64,000 nt of DNA. It comes from Poteriospumella lacustris. Its lineage: Eukaryota > Sar > Chrysophyceae > Chromulinales > Dinobryaceae. The stretch lies in contig SMOI01000137.1 of NCBI GenBank assembly GCA_008000375.1, forward strand, positions 5,413-69,412, read 5' to 3'. The notes under the pieces were generated by a model. That model made no database searches and had not been told where the DNA came from. It worked only from the letters and a program-made list of their open reading frames with translations. Made by a program: the position numbers and the translations under genes. Of the stretch, positions 42,239 to 52,712 are shown one piece after another (position 1 is the stretch's first letter; each line of letters starts with the position of its first letter).

Positions 42239-45200
42239 ATGAGTACCGCAGATGAACCCAACCTTGAAGCGAAAACTTCCACCGGAGAAAGAGGCTTCGA
42301 AAAAAAGCGGAAAGCAGGGTTTTGGTCTGTCCTGCTCATGGTCATCGGAGCTCAATGCGGTGGCATGTCGAGCATTTGGCACATTGGAGCCACGGAAGGT
42401 CTTAAAAAGCTCTTCCTCGGACATGCCATTGTCGGTCTCATGTATGTCCTCCTCGCTGTTTGCTTCGCCGAGCTCACCAGTGTCGTACCGTTCGCCGGAG
42501 GATCGTTCGGGTTCTGTCGAGCGGCGTTGGGTCCGTTCTGGGGCTTCATGGTGGGGGCGAGTGAGGTGTTGGAGAACATCATGAAGGTGGTGGTGTGCGT
42601 CTTTCTCATCGCGGTCGCTTGCAATTTCACATTTGAGACGGGGGAGCGTTTCAACCCGCTGTATTCGCTGGTATGCTATGCGTTGCTGTTCGCCGTCCAT
42701 CTGCGTGGTGGTTCATTCTTTTGGAACACCGTCATCATCCTCGGTCTGATCTCGATCGGAACAGTATTGATGGTCTGTATCGGCAACAGAAAGAACGTCG
42801 ATATTGAGCTGTACGGTCAAATTGACAACTCCACGTTCGATGGCGACACCGAACAATTCCTTAGTTCACTGTACACAGTGATTTGGGTGTACATTGGGTT
42901 AGAGATTGTACCACAGACGTGTGAGCGAGTAAAGGATGTAAGTATTCGAAGTCATTGGAAGAAAAGTGGTATTTTGGCTGACGATGCGTTATTTCGTTTC
43001 CCATTTGCAGGTGCACAAGAACCTCCCTCGCGCCCTAGTACTCGGTACTCTCTTCTCGTACGGGTTGATCTTCTGGGTTGTGGTGACTGTCGCTTGTGTC
43101 GCTCCTGGGATGTTGTTTCTACCTGCGTGGATAGGCAACCCGTTCTCTTTCACCATGGGCTTCATCCACATGTTTGAAAGGCCCGACCTTTGGTACTTGG
43201 GTGCTCTCTTTTCCATCGTTCCGCTCTTCGCGTCGGCCCTAACGTTCATGTGGGGATGCGGCTACCAGGTGGCGTCGTTGGCGCGATCTGGTCTCGTGCC
43301 GAGTGTGTTCGCGACGACGTACGGCGAGAACGAGACACCGGTGGTGGCGTTGGGTATATCAACGCTGGTCCAGTTTCTGATTTGTTTGGGCATCCAACGC
43401 TCCGGAGATCTTACTGGCGTCAAGACATGCTATCGAGCGATGATGATTGGAGCGACATTCGTGTACACTGGCATGTTCACGTCATTCATTGTGTTCCGCA
43501 CGAACTTCAGTGGGATGAAGCGTCATTGGGTGAGTCCCGTGGGTATTCCCGGTGCATTGGTGGGGCTTTGCATCGCGTTGATTCTGTGTATCGCGGTGGT
43601 TATACTTGATTCGCGTTCCAATGCCGTGATAACGTACTTCGTGTTCATGGGTTGTGCAATGGTGTACTATGTGTTGTACGCCCGTCATACCCAGTACTTC
43701 TCGAAGGAGGAGCAGAAGCACTTCTTGAAGGCGTACATTGTCAACGCCAACAATGCCAAGACCAAGACGAAGCAGCAGAAGACGGCTCAACAGAAGGCGA
43801 TGGAGGCAATGTTCGCCCCCATTGGTCAGATGTTTGGTATGCCAACGTCTACGTACAGTAGATCACATGCGGGAGCGTCGTCGACGTCAGTGGTGCCATC
43901 GGTCGGAAGTTCCGCACATGCTCCATCCGCCTCAATCAGTAAGCACAATACCGTCGCTCCGGCGCCGGTATCGGTTGTCGAGGTTGCCGAATCGCCATCG
44001 AAGACCGAAGCGGAGGTCCGTGTGCAAGAACCTACTCGTGGTACCACCGTCAACTCTATGTCCACGTCTGTAACTGCCGATGCGGCCAATGGCAGACCGC
44101 ATGGTGGTCCCCTGCGTGCCTCCTGGGCTGCCGGTGCCGGTTCTACGAAGGTCAGCTGGTCTGGCAAGGCCATGACCATGACGGAGAGCAAGAAGTTCCT
44201 CGAGGTGTTGATGTCGGCACCAGAGGATGTGACGGGTCAACTGGTGCAGTCGTTACCGAATCAGTTTGTGTCGTTGGGTATCGACGAGGCGGCGATGGCA
44301 TCAGCAAGGTTTACCGGACTGGATGACAGTCGCTCACCGGGGCAGGAAGAGCGCGAGGTGCTTTTGGGGGAGATCGTGGAGGGAGCGTTGGAAGATGATG
44401 GGGAATCCAATGAGCCCGTTGCCTAAGCTTATACGTGTTTCTTTCGACTGTTATTATGCGGATTATGTTGAAGTGTGCCTCGCTTTGTGGTGAAGTATCT
44501 TTGATCCAATGTGGGAGGTGGTGGATGCTTGTTTTTTGGCTGCCTTTGTTGGTGTTGTGTCCCTTTGTTTATGTTGATTATATCTTTTGGTGCATTTGCT
44601 TTGTCTTGCTATGGCAACTGTTCCGAAAGCGAATTGCGATGATTGAAAATTTCTTGGAACCAGAGACGACTGATGCAGTTCTGGAGTTGTGACGGATTTA
44701 TTTGTTTGGCTGTTTTCTGTTGAATGCTTTGCCATATCCTTCATGTTGAATCTGTTGGCACATTTGTAGGTGGCAATGTCCCCTTTCTGTTTGGTTTTGA
44801 TGGAATTGGTTCCGTTTTGTTTCGTTTCTGCAATTTGAGTAGTTTTCGTTTATCGTCATAGGTTGTCCATATTTTTTGCCGCTTCTGCTTTTGCTCCGGT
44901 TTCTGCTTCTGCCCCAATCAGTTTGTTTTTTGGTGCATGCTTTTTACACAATTCAATATGCAATATTTCGATTATTCTTCGCTCACTATTCTTGATACTT
45001 GACTTTTCTTTTCATTTCGAAGGCGTTCGGCCCGTCGCCGTTGACAACGGAACTTTCATATATTCTGGACGAACGAAGATTCGGCCATTTTTGTTTTTCG
45101 ATTTCCGAATGGAATCTGACCGTTGGAAAATAGATAATAGGTTGTTTGATGCATTCTACTGATGGTGCTGCATCGCGTATCGCGTCACTGTTCGCTTTGG

Positions 45201-45240
45201 TTTATCTCTTGTCTGCCTTTGTATAGCTTGCCATTGCTCA
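42197..45240 (+). repeat. Diverged third copy of the permease unit
   Basis: Begins with GGCTCCGTATCAAA, shared with units A and B upstream of the permease. Its 3' flank still shows recognisable homology (CGCCGTTGACAACGGAACTTTCATATA, about 45036-45062, versus the A and B flanks). It lacks the CRM gene, so either that gene joined the unit later or it was lost here. Edges are approximate. Confidence 0.65.
42239..44426 (+). CDS. APC-superfamily permease, copy C
   Basis: Exon 1 is 42239-42937 and exon 2 is 43011-44426 (73 nt intron, GAT|gtaagt...tgcag), giving 704 residues. Transmembrane core and C-terminal block match copies A and B closely; it has five extra residues near the N-terminus, and the Ser/Ala-rich tail linker is reworked. 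The final block reads SKKFLEVLMSAPEDV then QLVQSLPNQFVSL. It looks like the older sister of A and B and shares sequence with B in the regions where A and B differ. Confidence 0.85.
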
Positions 45241-46545
45241 ACGTGATTCGTACTTCGTACAACGCGTGTAAACGCCCACTGACGGGTAGACGGTATCTCC
45301 CGTGTATGGGTCAAGTGATTGACATGTACACGGAAAGATAATGCCGTGAACATAATTTATCGGCTTTTGCATTTCGTTCCTCTCGTTTCTGTCGTTTGTG
45401 CTTTCCCTTACAAGGGATTTCATGGCTCACCGGTAGGTTGCGAAATTCCCTCAGCTTGATGGCGTCTTCGAGGAATCTAATAGAGTTATCAAATCGTTAT
45501 GAGTGGCCGTCTGCGCGCGTAAAGATGTACTGTACGTCGATATTGTGAGGATTCTCGATTATCAAGAATCCTGTCATTGCGACAGGGAGCGATATCACAG
45601 CGCATCAATAGGGTGAGGGCTTGGATAAAAGGGGATGAACGACCGTAAAACAAACCGACCAAGCAACGCACGAGAAACCAACACAACAATCAGGGCAGCT
45701 TTATATTGATGTGCGCATAACAGAAAGATTCAATCTCGCAAGAGGCGGTCGACGAAAACGGCTTCGTCGGCGACGACGACAGAGGCGGTCTGTGCGGAGA
45801 GAAGACAGGAGAGAAGACAGCGCATTTCAAGTTGCTCTGGTGATAGCCAAATATGTTATCAATGATGCGCAGAACAAATGAGTATCGTTTGGAACCTTAT
45901 TATTGGCGGCCTTTCCTTTGAGAGTGATAGCTGCAGTCTTCACGGGAGGGACTGATTGTCGGCTACGGTGGGAAACTCTGTGTGTCAATACCTTTCCAAC
46001 AGCGAACAGTTTGTCAATAACAAATTTACTTTCTATTACACTGAATTCTCTTTCGAAAGAAGACTGAAGTGGTCATTTAAGTGCTCAACGATATATGTTG
46101 TATAAAACTGAAATTGCTGGTCATCTGGTCATCTGGTCATCCTCGCAATTCTGAAAGTTTCGTTTTCTCGTAGAACTAAACGCTGAATCGGAGTGAAGCG
46201 ATGAAGCAACCAATAAATAGTACATTGTATGTGAGTTGCAAACTCTGCTTGAAAGACAAACGAATTCTTGTATGGAGAAAAACTGTAGAAATGGAAACTT
46301 GCGTCAAAAGACAAAACCTCATGTATATAAGTGCTGTGAACCAATAACAGATACCAACTAACCAATGCAATCAACGCAAAGAGAATAACAGATTCATTGA
46401 AATAAACAAAACAGGATGCAGACAAGAAAAGACGAACAGACAAGTGTTCCCAACAGCTTCAACATTCAAATGCAGAAATGCCACAACAACAGTTATCCAA
46501 CATCCAAGCCATCGCCCAGTCAACCAAGCACCGATAGTGGTAGTG
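44427..46545. other. Long convergent intergenic region
   Basis: About 2.1 kb between permeases C (+) and D (-). The left ~800 bp is diverged permease 3' flank. The rest is AT-richer with short open frames only; it contains a twice-repeated GAGAAGACAG (about 45800-45822) and the octamer repeat at 46117-46140. No RNA gene or transposase recognised. Confidence 0.4.
46117..46140. repeat. 8 bp tandem repeat (CTGGTCAT x3)
   Basis: Three exact octamers in non-coding sequence; a minor slippage repeat. Confidence 0.75.
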
Positions 46546-48813
46546 TTACACACCTTCCCCATCTTCCAATGCTCCCTCCACGATCTCCCCCAATAGCACT
46601 TCGCGGTCTTCAGATTCGTCCCCTCTCTTCCCTTCGGCTCCCATCGCATCCATAACCACCGATGCTATCGCCGCTTCGTCGACACACAATGACACAAACT
46701 GGTTCGGCAATGACTCCACCAACTGATTGGCCACATCCTCCGGTGCCGACATCAACACCTCGAGGAACTTCTTGCTCTCGGTCATGGTCATGGCCTTGCC
46801 AGACCAACTGACCTTCGTAGAACCAGAGGCAGCCGCCCAAGAAGCACGCAGTGGAGTACCACGAGGATTTGTCGCTGTCGGTGCAATTGCCGTGGACGCA
46901 ATAGATGCAGATGATGGTATGGAGTCGATAGTGGCGCCACGGCTAGGCTCTTGCATACGGACTTCGTCATCGGCTTTCGAAGGGCGATCTGGGTCAGTGG
47001 GAGTTGAGAGAGTAGCAGCCGGCGCTGGCGCAACGGCGTTGTGCCTGGCCGAAGAAGATGGTCTCGAGTGTTTACTGGCTGACGATATCATTGAGGCCGA
47101 AGAAGGCGTGTGGTGGGATTTACTAAACATCGATGCTGGCAAAGAAAAGATACGATTGATCGGTGCAAACATGGCCTCCATCACCTTCTGCTGCAATGTC
47201 TTCTGCTTCGACTTCGCTTTGTTCGCGTTGAGAATGTACGCTTTCAGAAAATGCTGCTGCTCCTCTTTCGAGAAGTATTGCGTGTGGCGTGCATAGAGAA
47301 CGTAGTAGAGGGTGGCTCCTCCCATGAAGACGAAGTATGTTGCGGTGGCCTTGTTGTATGGATTCAATACGATCACGGCGATGCACAAGATGACAGCCAT
47401 GCCCATGCCCACCAATGCCCCGGGAATACCCACTGGACTCACCCAATGACGCTTCATGCCACTAAAGCGTACGCGAAACACAATAAAAGAGGCAAACATT
47501 CCGATGTACACGAACGTCGCTCCAATCATCATGGTTGTATAGCACGTCTTAAGACCCCTTTGGAGATCCGTACGTTGAATGACAACACACATCAGAAACT
47601 GCACCAGCGTCGATACACCCAATGCCACCACGGGAGTCTCGTTTTCGCCGTACGTTTTGGCGAACACGCTTGGTAGCAATCCTGATCGTGCCAAGGACGC
47701 CACCTGGTAGCCGCAGCCCCACATAAACGTGAGGGCAGACGCGAAAAGCGGAATGATGGCGAACAGAAGGCCATAGAGCATAAAATTGGGCGTATCGAAC
47801 ATCATAACAAATCCGATGGTAAACGGATATGGATTGCTCAGCCAAGCGGCTGGATACAAGTACCCAGGTGCGTTGCAGACGACTGCAACAATTACCCAAA
47901 AGATAAAGCCGTACGTCAGCATTGTCCCGAGCACCAAAGCCCGAGGAAGGTTTTTGTGGACCTACATTGCAACGTCGTAATTTATGAGTGACAGTAAGCC
48001 AAAAGCATGAATTAACTGAGGTATTCTAACATTTTTCACTCGCTCACACGTCTGTGGCACAATCTCCAACCCAATGTACACCCAAATCAGCAAGTACAGC
48101 GATCCAAGGAACTCCTCACCGCGACCTTCAAACGACGATTCTTCGATCTGTCCATAGAGCTTCACATCGATGTCCTTCGTGTTGCCAATGCAGAACATCA
48201 ACACCGTCCCGATCGATATCAATCCCAAGATGATGACTGCGGCCCAAAAGATCGCACCCCCTCGCAAATGGATTACAAACAAGGACAGGTAGCATAGAAA
48301 AATCCAAACTAGTTGCAGAGACTCCTTTGTCTCAAAAATTGAAGTTGAACTTAACGCTATCATAAAGACGCACACCACCACCTTCATGATGTTCTCCAAT
48401 ACCTCACTCGCCCCCACCATGAAGCCCCAGAATGGGCCCAATGCCGCGCGACAGAAGCCGAACGATCCGCCGGCAAACGGTACGATGCTGGTGAGCTCGG
48501 CGAAGCAGACAGCGAGCAAGACATACATGAGTCCAACGAGGGCATGTCCGAGGAAAAGCTTTTTGAGACCTTCTGTGGCGCCTGTTGTACAAAGAACGGA
48601 CACATGAAGCATAAAGGTATCATGCCTTTTACTGAGGGATGAAGTGAAGGATGAGGGAGTCTTACCTACGTTCCAGACTGTCGAAAGTCCACCAAATTGC
48701 ACTCCGATTACCATGAAAAAGACAGACCAAAAGCCTGCTGAACGCTTCTTGCTGTTTTGTTCATGCTCCCCGCCTTTTCGATTTGCGGATCCTTCTGAAT
48801 CTGTAGAAAGCAT
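46546..48813 (-). CDS. APC-superfamily permease, copy D (inverted, three exons)
   Basis: Exons in transcript order: 48666-48813, 48031-48581, 46546-47961; introns of 84 nt (gtaaga...acag) and 69 nt (gttaga...tgtag). The product is 704 residues. The second intron is at exactly the position of the single intron in copies A-C. The first intron, splitting WNVG|ATEGLKK, is absent from A-C, so it was gained here or lost in their ancestor. D is the most diverged paralogue (for example VVCNAPGYLYPAAWLSNPYP) but keeps the C-terminal block (SGKAMTMTESKKFLEVLM, QLVESLPNQFVSL). Its orientation makes it convergent with copy C. Confidence 0.85.
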
Positions 48814-49212
48814 GTTCTGGAGGCAAAGACTAAGCCAAATATTGTTGTGACTGCTTCAGGGATCCTCTGTTGACAAAGAAATGACAAAGAAATGATCGTT
48901 GACAGGCATTCGAGTGGCAAGGCGGGAGGAGAGCTATAGCGGAGTGTAAAAAGGTGCGCCAATCTGTTCCTTATCCACTCGTATGAAATCGAGTGTGTGT
49001 TCCTCATGGCGTTTCATTTTTGCTTCCACCACGACCGCTTCATCATCTCATCATCACTCTCTCACAGGAGAAGGCCAAAGGGGAAAAAAGAAAGCAATCA
49101 ACCGATTTCTCGAACCATCACTCACTTTCAAAAAGCATCAGATTGCAACCATCTTTGCGAATCCCTCATGATTCCATGACCTCCACTCAAAAAGACACAC
49201 TAAGGATGCCGA
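48814..49212. promoter_or_regulatory. Divergent region between permease D and REV1-like gene
   Basis: A 399 bp gap with the presumed promoters of both genes. Direct repeat AAGAAATGACAAAGAAATGA lies around 48877-48896. No other element identified. Confidence 0.35.
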
Positions 49213-50778
49213 ATGATACCCGAAACTGTGAGTAGTTCTTCGTCTTCGTCCTCCTCATCTGTCATACGTGAAAAAAGGAAGTTTGAAATTGTCGAAGAGA
49301 AGTCTGATTTGCCTCCAGTTGGCGCTCATCACAATGGAAACTTTCACGTCTACTTTTCTCACAAAATTCAAAAGTTGGAAGAGTTGCACAAAAGGGCACC
49401 AGAAGAAGTCGTATCAAGTGTATTTCATCAATGTTTTGTCCATGTCAATGGTGCGACTTCTCCTCCCTTGCAAGATATTCGACGCCTTGTTACCCTGCAT
49501 GGTGGTGAATTCGCAGCTTACAAAACATCGAGAGTGACCCACATTGTTTGTGAGTATCTCACCGATGCACAACTGAAACAAGAGTTGGGTAAAGCAAAAC
49601 TCCAATCCATGGCGAACCAAAGAAAGATCTGGTTCGTCCAAGCAAAATGGATAACAGAGTCAGTCAACAGAGGCAAACGACAGCCAGAAGCGGATTATTT
49701 ACCCCGTGGATTGAAAGGGAGATTTGGAGGCGATCTGAAGTCGCTCATGAGCTCCTCGCGTCATTCAAGCGATACACGACCGACGCTCACCGAAAATAGC
49801 GTGAAACCAAAGATCGAATCCACATCGTCTCTCGCTTCACATGAAATCGATCTCCTTTCCTCACCTGAAGGTTTCGCGAAGGATGACCCCTCTCAGACCG
49901 GCGAAGTGCATCGTTTTCAAGATGATTCTCAACATGTTTCTACCAACGACTGGTGCTCCTTAAGCGAAGAGCAAAGGGATTTCCTCTCCGCCATTCCTGA
50001 ACATCTTCGCGATGAACTGCTGCAACAGCTACTCGTCGATAACAAGAAGAAGAACAATTCATCTTCATCGAGCCATGACAAACAAACAGCCACTTCAAGT
50101 TCCTCCAAGATCCCCGAAGATTTCATTGAGATAGTATCCGAACACAGTTCTCCCGCAGTAGCACCAACAAAGGTTCGCACCACGTCGTCGCAGTTAATGA
50201 TGCTGGACGATGACGACGATGGCGATGTCATTGATCTTGCCACTCCCGACAGCGGAAGAAAAGTTACGAACCGAGCCACCGTCGATGGCACCGAGAGTAC
50301 GTTTGATGGTGCGGATATTTGGGGTGATGAACAGCTGTTGAGTACCTTACGAAGTGCCATCAATTTTATTCATTGTACCGCTGCAGAAATAACGGTGCAC
50401 CCGAACCCAACGAAGAAAATGAAACAATGGGTAGACTCTGTCCTCGAACACGCAACCTGCCCACAACCAGATTCTGCATCGGATACCAACCATGATGAAA
50501 GTATTCATGACGAAGAGTCATTGCATTGGCATCTACGGCGAAGTTGGCGGTTGTTTACATTTTATGCGGAATGGCTGATTGCACAAAACCTGTTTTCACT
50601 GTGGCGATGGATGTGCTGTTTGTTGGAAAGTCATGTGAGCTGTCAATGGTCCGACCATGACGAGACGGAAGGAGCTTGGAAACGTATTTTCATGCCCAAT
50701 CGTTTCCATCGACAAGAATATCTACAATGGAAACAACGTTCAACGGAACTTCTTGCCGCTCGTAACTACCATGTATAA
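49213..50778 (+). CDS. REV1-like protein: BRCT + UBM + REV1-CTD-like, no polymerase domain
   Basis: One uninterrupted frame of 521 residues. The N-terminal BRCT (about 35-160) matches REV1 rather than generic BRCTs: a YFSHKIQKLEELHK lead-in, CFVHVNGATSPPLQDIRRL, LHGGEF, VTHIVCEYL and WITESV. A ubiquitin-binding-motif-like helix follows (FLSAIPEHLRDELLQQLL, about 257-274; IP in place of the usual LP). The C-terminal ~130 residues can be matched to the REV1 C-terminal domain: KKMKQWVDSV, a helix RLFTFYAEWLIAQNLFSLWR and a further WKRIF segment. The Y-family polymerase palm, fingers and little finger are wholly absent; only about 100 low-complexity residues separate BRCT and UBM. Likely role: non-catalytic scaffold for translesion synthesis. 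The CTD match is by eye. Confidence 0.72.
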   Translation: MIPETVSSSSSSSSSSVIREKRKFEIVEEKSDLPPVGAHHNGNFHVYFSHKIQKLEELHKRAPEEVVSSVFHQCFVHVNGATSPPLQDIRRLVTLHGGEFAAYKTSRVTHIVCEYLTDAQLKQELGKAKLQSMANQRKIWFVQAKWITESVNRGKRQPEADYLPRGLKGRFGGDLKSLMSSSRHSSDTRPTLTENSVKPKIESTSSLASHEIDLLSSPEGFAKDDPSQTGEVHRFQDDSQHVSTNDWCSLSEEQRDFLSAIPEHLRDELLQQLLVDNKKKNNSSSSSHDKQTATSSSSKIPEDFIEIVSEHSSPAVAPTKVRTTSSQLMMLDDDDDGDVIDLATPDSGRKVTNRATVDGTESTFDGADIWGDEQLLSTLRSAINFIHCTAAEITVHPNPTKKMKQWVDSVLEHATCPQPDSASDTNHDESIHDEESLHWHLRRSWRLFTFYAEWLIAQNLFSLWRWMCCLLESHVSCQWSDHDETEGAWKRIFMPNRFHRQEYLQWKQRSTELLAARNYHV

Positions 50779-50835
50779 CAAACATTCTGTAGAATACGGT
50801 ACCAAGAACGACTAACAACTGAAAAAAAAAGATGT

Positions 50836-52242
50836 TTACAAGGCGGATGACGATGGGAGCACACTATATGGAAACTCCTGTTGTCGTGTCCTCTGATTAC
50901 GATCAAAGTACCGTCCGAAGACAATGAAGACGGGGTTGTTGTTTTGAAAGGTCGTCGACGGGCGATCGGTACCAGTTCCTTCATCCATGTCCATCGAGAC
51001 ATCCGCATCAACTCCTTCAGCGATAGCCAAGGGAAGGGTACTACCGACTCCACCTATTTCACCTTCGTTGTCATCATTTCCAGAAGCGAGGGAATGATCC
51101 TCCTCGTCCTCGGCCTCATCCGATACAGTCTTGGTCGCCATTTCGCTAATCCGTGCGCGAGCTTCTTTTTCCGTCGCTGCAGTGGGTAGGAAGACAGCCA
51201 AATTACATGCCACTTTGTGGATGCACAACACTTCCAATGGCAATGGTTGCGTTGGTACTGATGTAGTTTCTGAGGTTGATGATCTGCTATCCACGCAGCG
51301 TACGAGATAGTAACACGACGGAGAAACGTCCACGACGTATCCAAACAATCCATCTTCCCAACGGTCATTCTTACACCGCGGGGCGATTGCACTTGAACGA
51401 TATCGTGATGAGGTGTAGGTGGTGTTTCGATAGGCTTGAACGAAAGCACCAACCAGTTCTAGGCCATTGAACAAACGTGTTTGCAACGCTTGCTCATCGA
51501 CACCCTTGCTTAAGAATGCCCGATACGTGTACAGGATCCATTGGTCATGCATCTGCTGCAACGTCGACAGAGTCATCTTTCTGGATCGAATTTCTGCTTC
51601 CCACACTTTTCGCCTCTTTTTGTTGGTTGATCCGTGTAATTCCATGAGCTCGCGGTTGGAGACGTTGGCGTACGTCGGTTGATTGCGCGAGCTTTGCCCA
51701 CGGCTACGCTGAATAGCATCCAATTGTGCACTTCCGTTATCCAAAAGAAGAGCTTTACTTGGTAATTGCTCTTGTAAATATTCGTGGAGGCGATTACGGA
51801 ATCTAATCGATGCGAAACCAGGTCGACTAGAGCCGGTGGGTAGTTCTCCAGATAAGTTCGCATTGACTTCAATCGCTTCGCGAGCACCATCTTTTTCAAT
51901 TGATGCGTTCATACTCTCAACAAAGGACATCACGAGTTCGATGGACTTGTTGTTCGTGTCTTTCGCTTGTACAACCGATGCTTGCATGGCTTTGTTGTGG
52001 ATATTGACGGAACTCGATTGTGAGGACGACGAAGCTTCAGGCACTTTTCGCTTTTTGGAATCATGATGCTTCGTATCATTACTCGATTGAACATTTTCTC
52101 TTGGTCGTTTGTGTTTGTTTTCGTTCGATTTGTCCTTGAATGAGGCACTGAGGCTGTTCAAGATGGATGCCCGCGACTCCGCTCGTTTGCGAGCTTCATC
52201 CAGAACTGAATTCGAACTTGAAGACGCTTTCATTGAATTCAT
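50836..52242 (-). CDS. POP4: RNase P/MRP protein subunit p29 (POP4/RPP29-like)
   Basis: 468 residues in one exon, convergent with the REV1-like gene (57 bp between the stops). The N-terminal ~220 residues are charged and low in complexity, with basic clusters (KHKRPREN, SKKRKVP) that could serve nuclear import. The RPP29 region starts with LSTLQQMHDQWILYTYRAFL (LHxLWxxYI in homologues) and ARLFNGLELVGAFV-like sequence. It continues through GYVVDVSPSCYYLVRCVD and ends with PVFIVFGRYFDRNQRTRQQEF, which parallels the terminal YGSxFxxRxxxRxxxxF of RPP29. An acidic insert of about 75 residues splits the last strands. The start at 52242 is the first ATG before protein-like sequence; the frame is open to 52356. 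Confidence 0.7.
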   Translation of the reverse strand: MNSMKASSSSNSVLDEARKRAESRASILNSLSASFKDKSNENKHKRPRENVQSSNDTKHHDSKKRKVPEASSSSQSSSVNIHNKAMQASVVQAKDTNNKSIELVMSFVESMNASIEKDGAREAIEVNANLSGELPTGSSRPGFASIRFRNRLHEYLQEQLPSKALLLDNGSAQLDAIQRSRGQSSRNQPTYANVSNRELMELHGSTNKKRRKVWEAEIRSRKMTLSTLQQMHDQWILYTYRAFLSKGVDEQALQTRLFNGLELVGAFVQAYRNTTYTSSRYRSSAIAPRCKNDRWEDGLFGYVVDVSPSCYYLVRCVDSRSSTSETTSVPTQPLPLEVLCIHKVACNLAVFLPTAATEKEARARISEMATKTVSDEAEDEEDHSLASGNDDNEGEIGGVGSTLPLAIAEGVDADVSMDMDEGTGTDRPSTTFQNNNPVFIVFGRYFDRNQRTRQQEFPYSVLPSSSAL

Positions 52243-52712
52243 GAACAATAAATTATCAGCAGAATGTGATTCTTGCAGGGAAAGCAGGCGTATTGGTAGT
52301 AGTACGTAAACGATATGCTTGTGGAGCTTTTTGGATGGTGAAAGAAAGGAAAGCACATTCGGTACTCCAATCTCGACTTTCTAACCGAACATAGTGGGTT
52401 GTTAATGGGAAACGTAGTACAGTTAGCGTTACAAATTTGGCTTTCCGATGATGAGATTTGGAGCGAGATGAGAATCCCTCCAAGAACAAGAGCCGTGGGG
52501 TTCAATGACTTGGAATCCACAAATTGAATTACTTGTGCCGTCTTTCCAAATAGCTCGACGGTGTGTAAATTAGGTGCTGCGGTGAGCTGGAAGAAACAGA
52601 GTGTCGCACGGGGTATTTATTTTTCATCGTCCATAGATTCGAACTTTGTTTTTCACTCGAGCGAAAAGAATTGGAGAGATATTAACGAATCAATCGTTTG
52701 CTCCGCGTCAAC
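52243..52712. promoter_or_regulatory. Divergent region between RPP29 and Cyc8-like genes
   Basis: A 470 bp gap presumed to hold both promoters. Open frames on the minus strand here are short and hydrophobic by chance composition. No distinct motif recognised. Confidence 0.35.

Noticed and set aside
42153-46140. Short perfect tandem repeats considered as CRISPR-like or regulatory arrays
   Set aside because: Three-unit 7-8 bp repeats without spacers are ordinary slippage products, and the genome is eukaryotic.
45240-46545. Possible transposon remnant between permeases C and D
   Set aside because: Only short direct repeats are visible; no terminal inverted repeats, target duplication or transposase-like frame.
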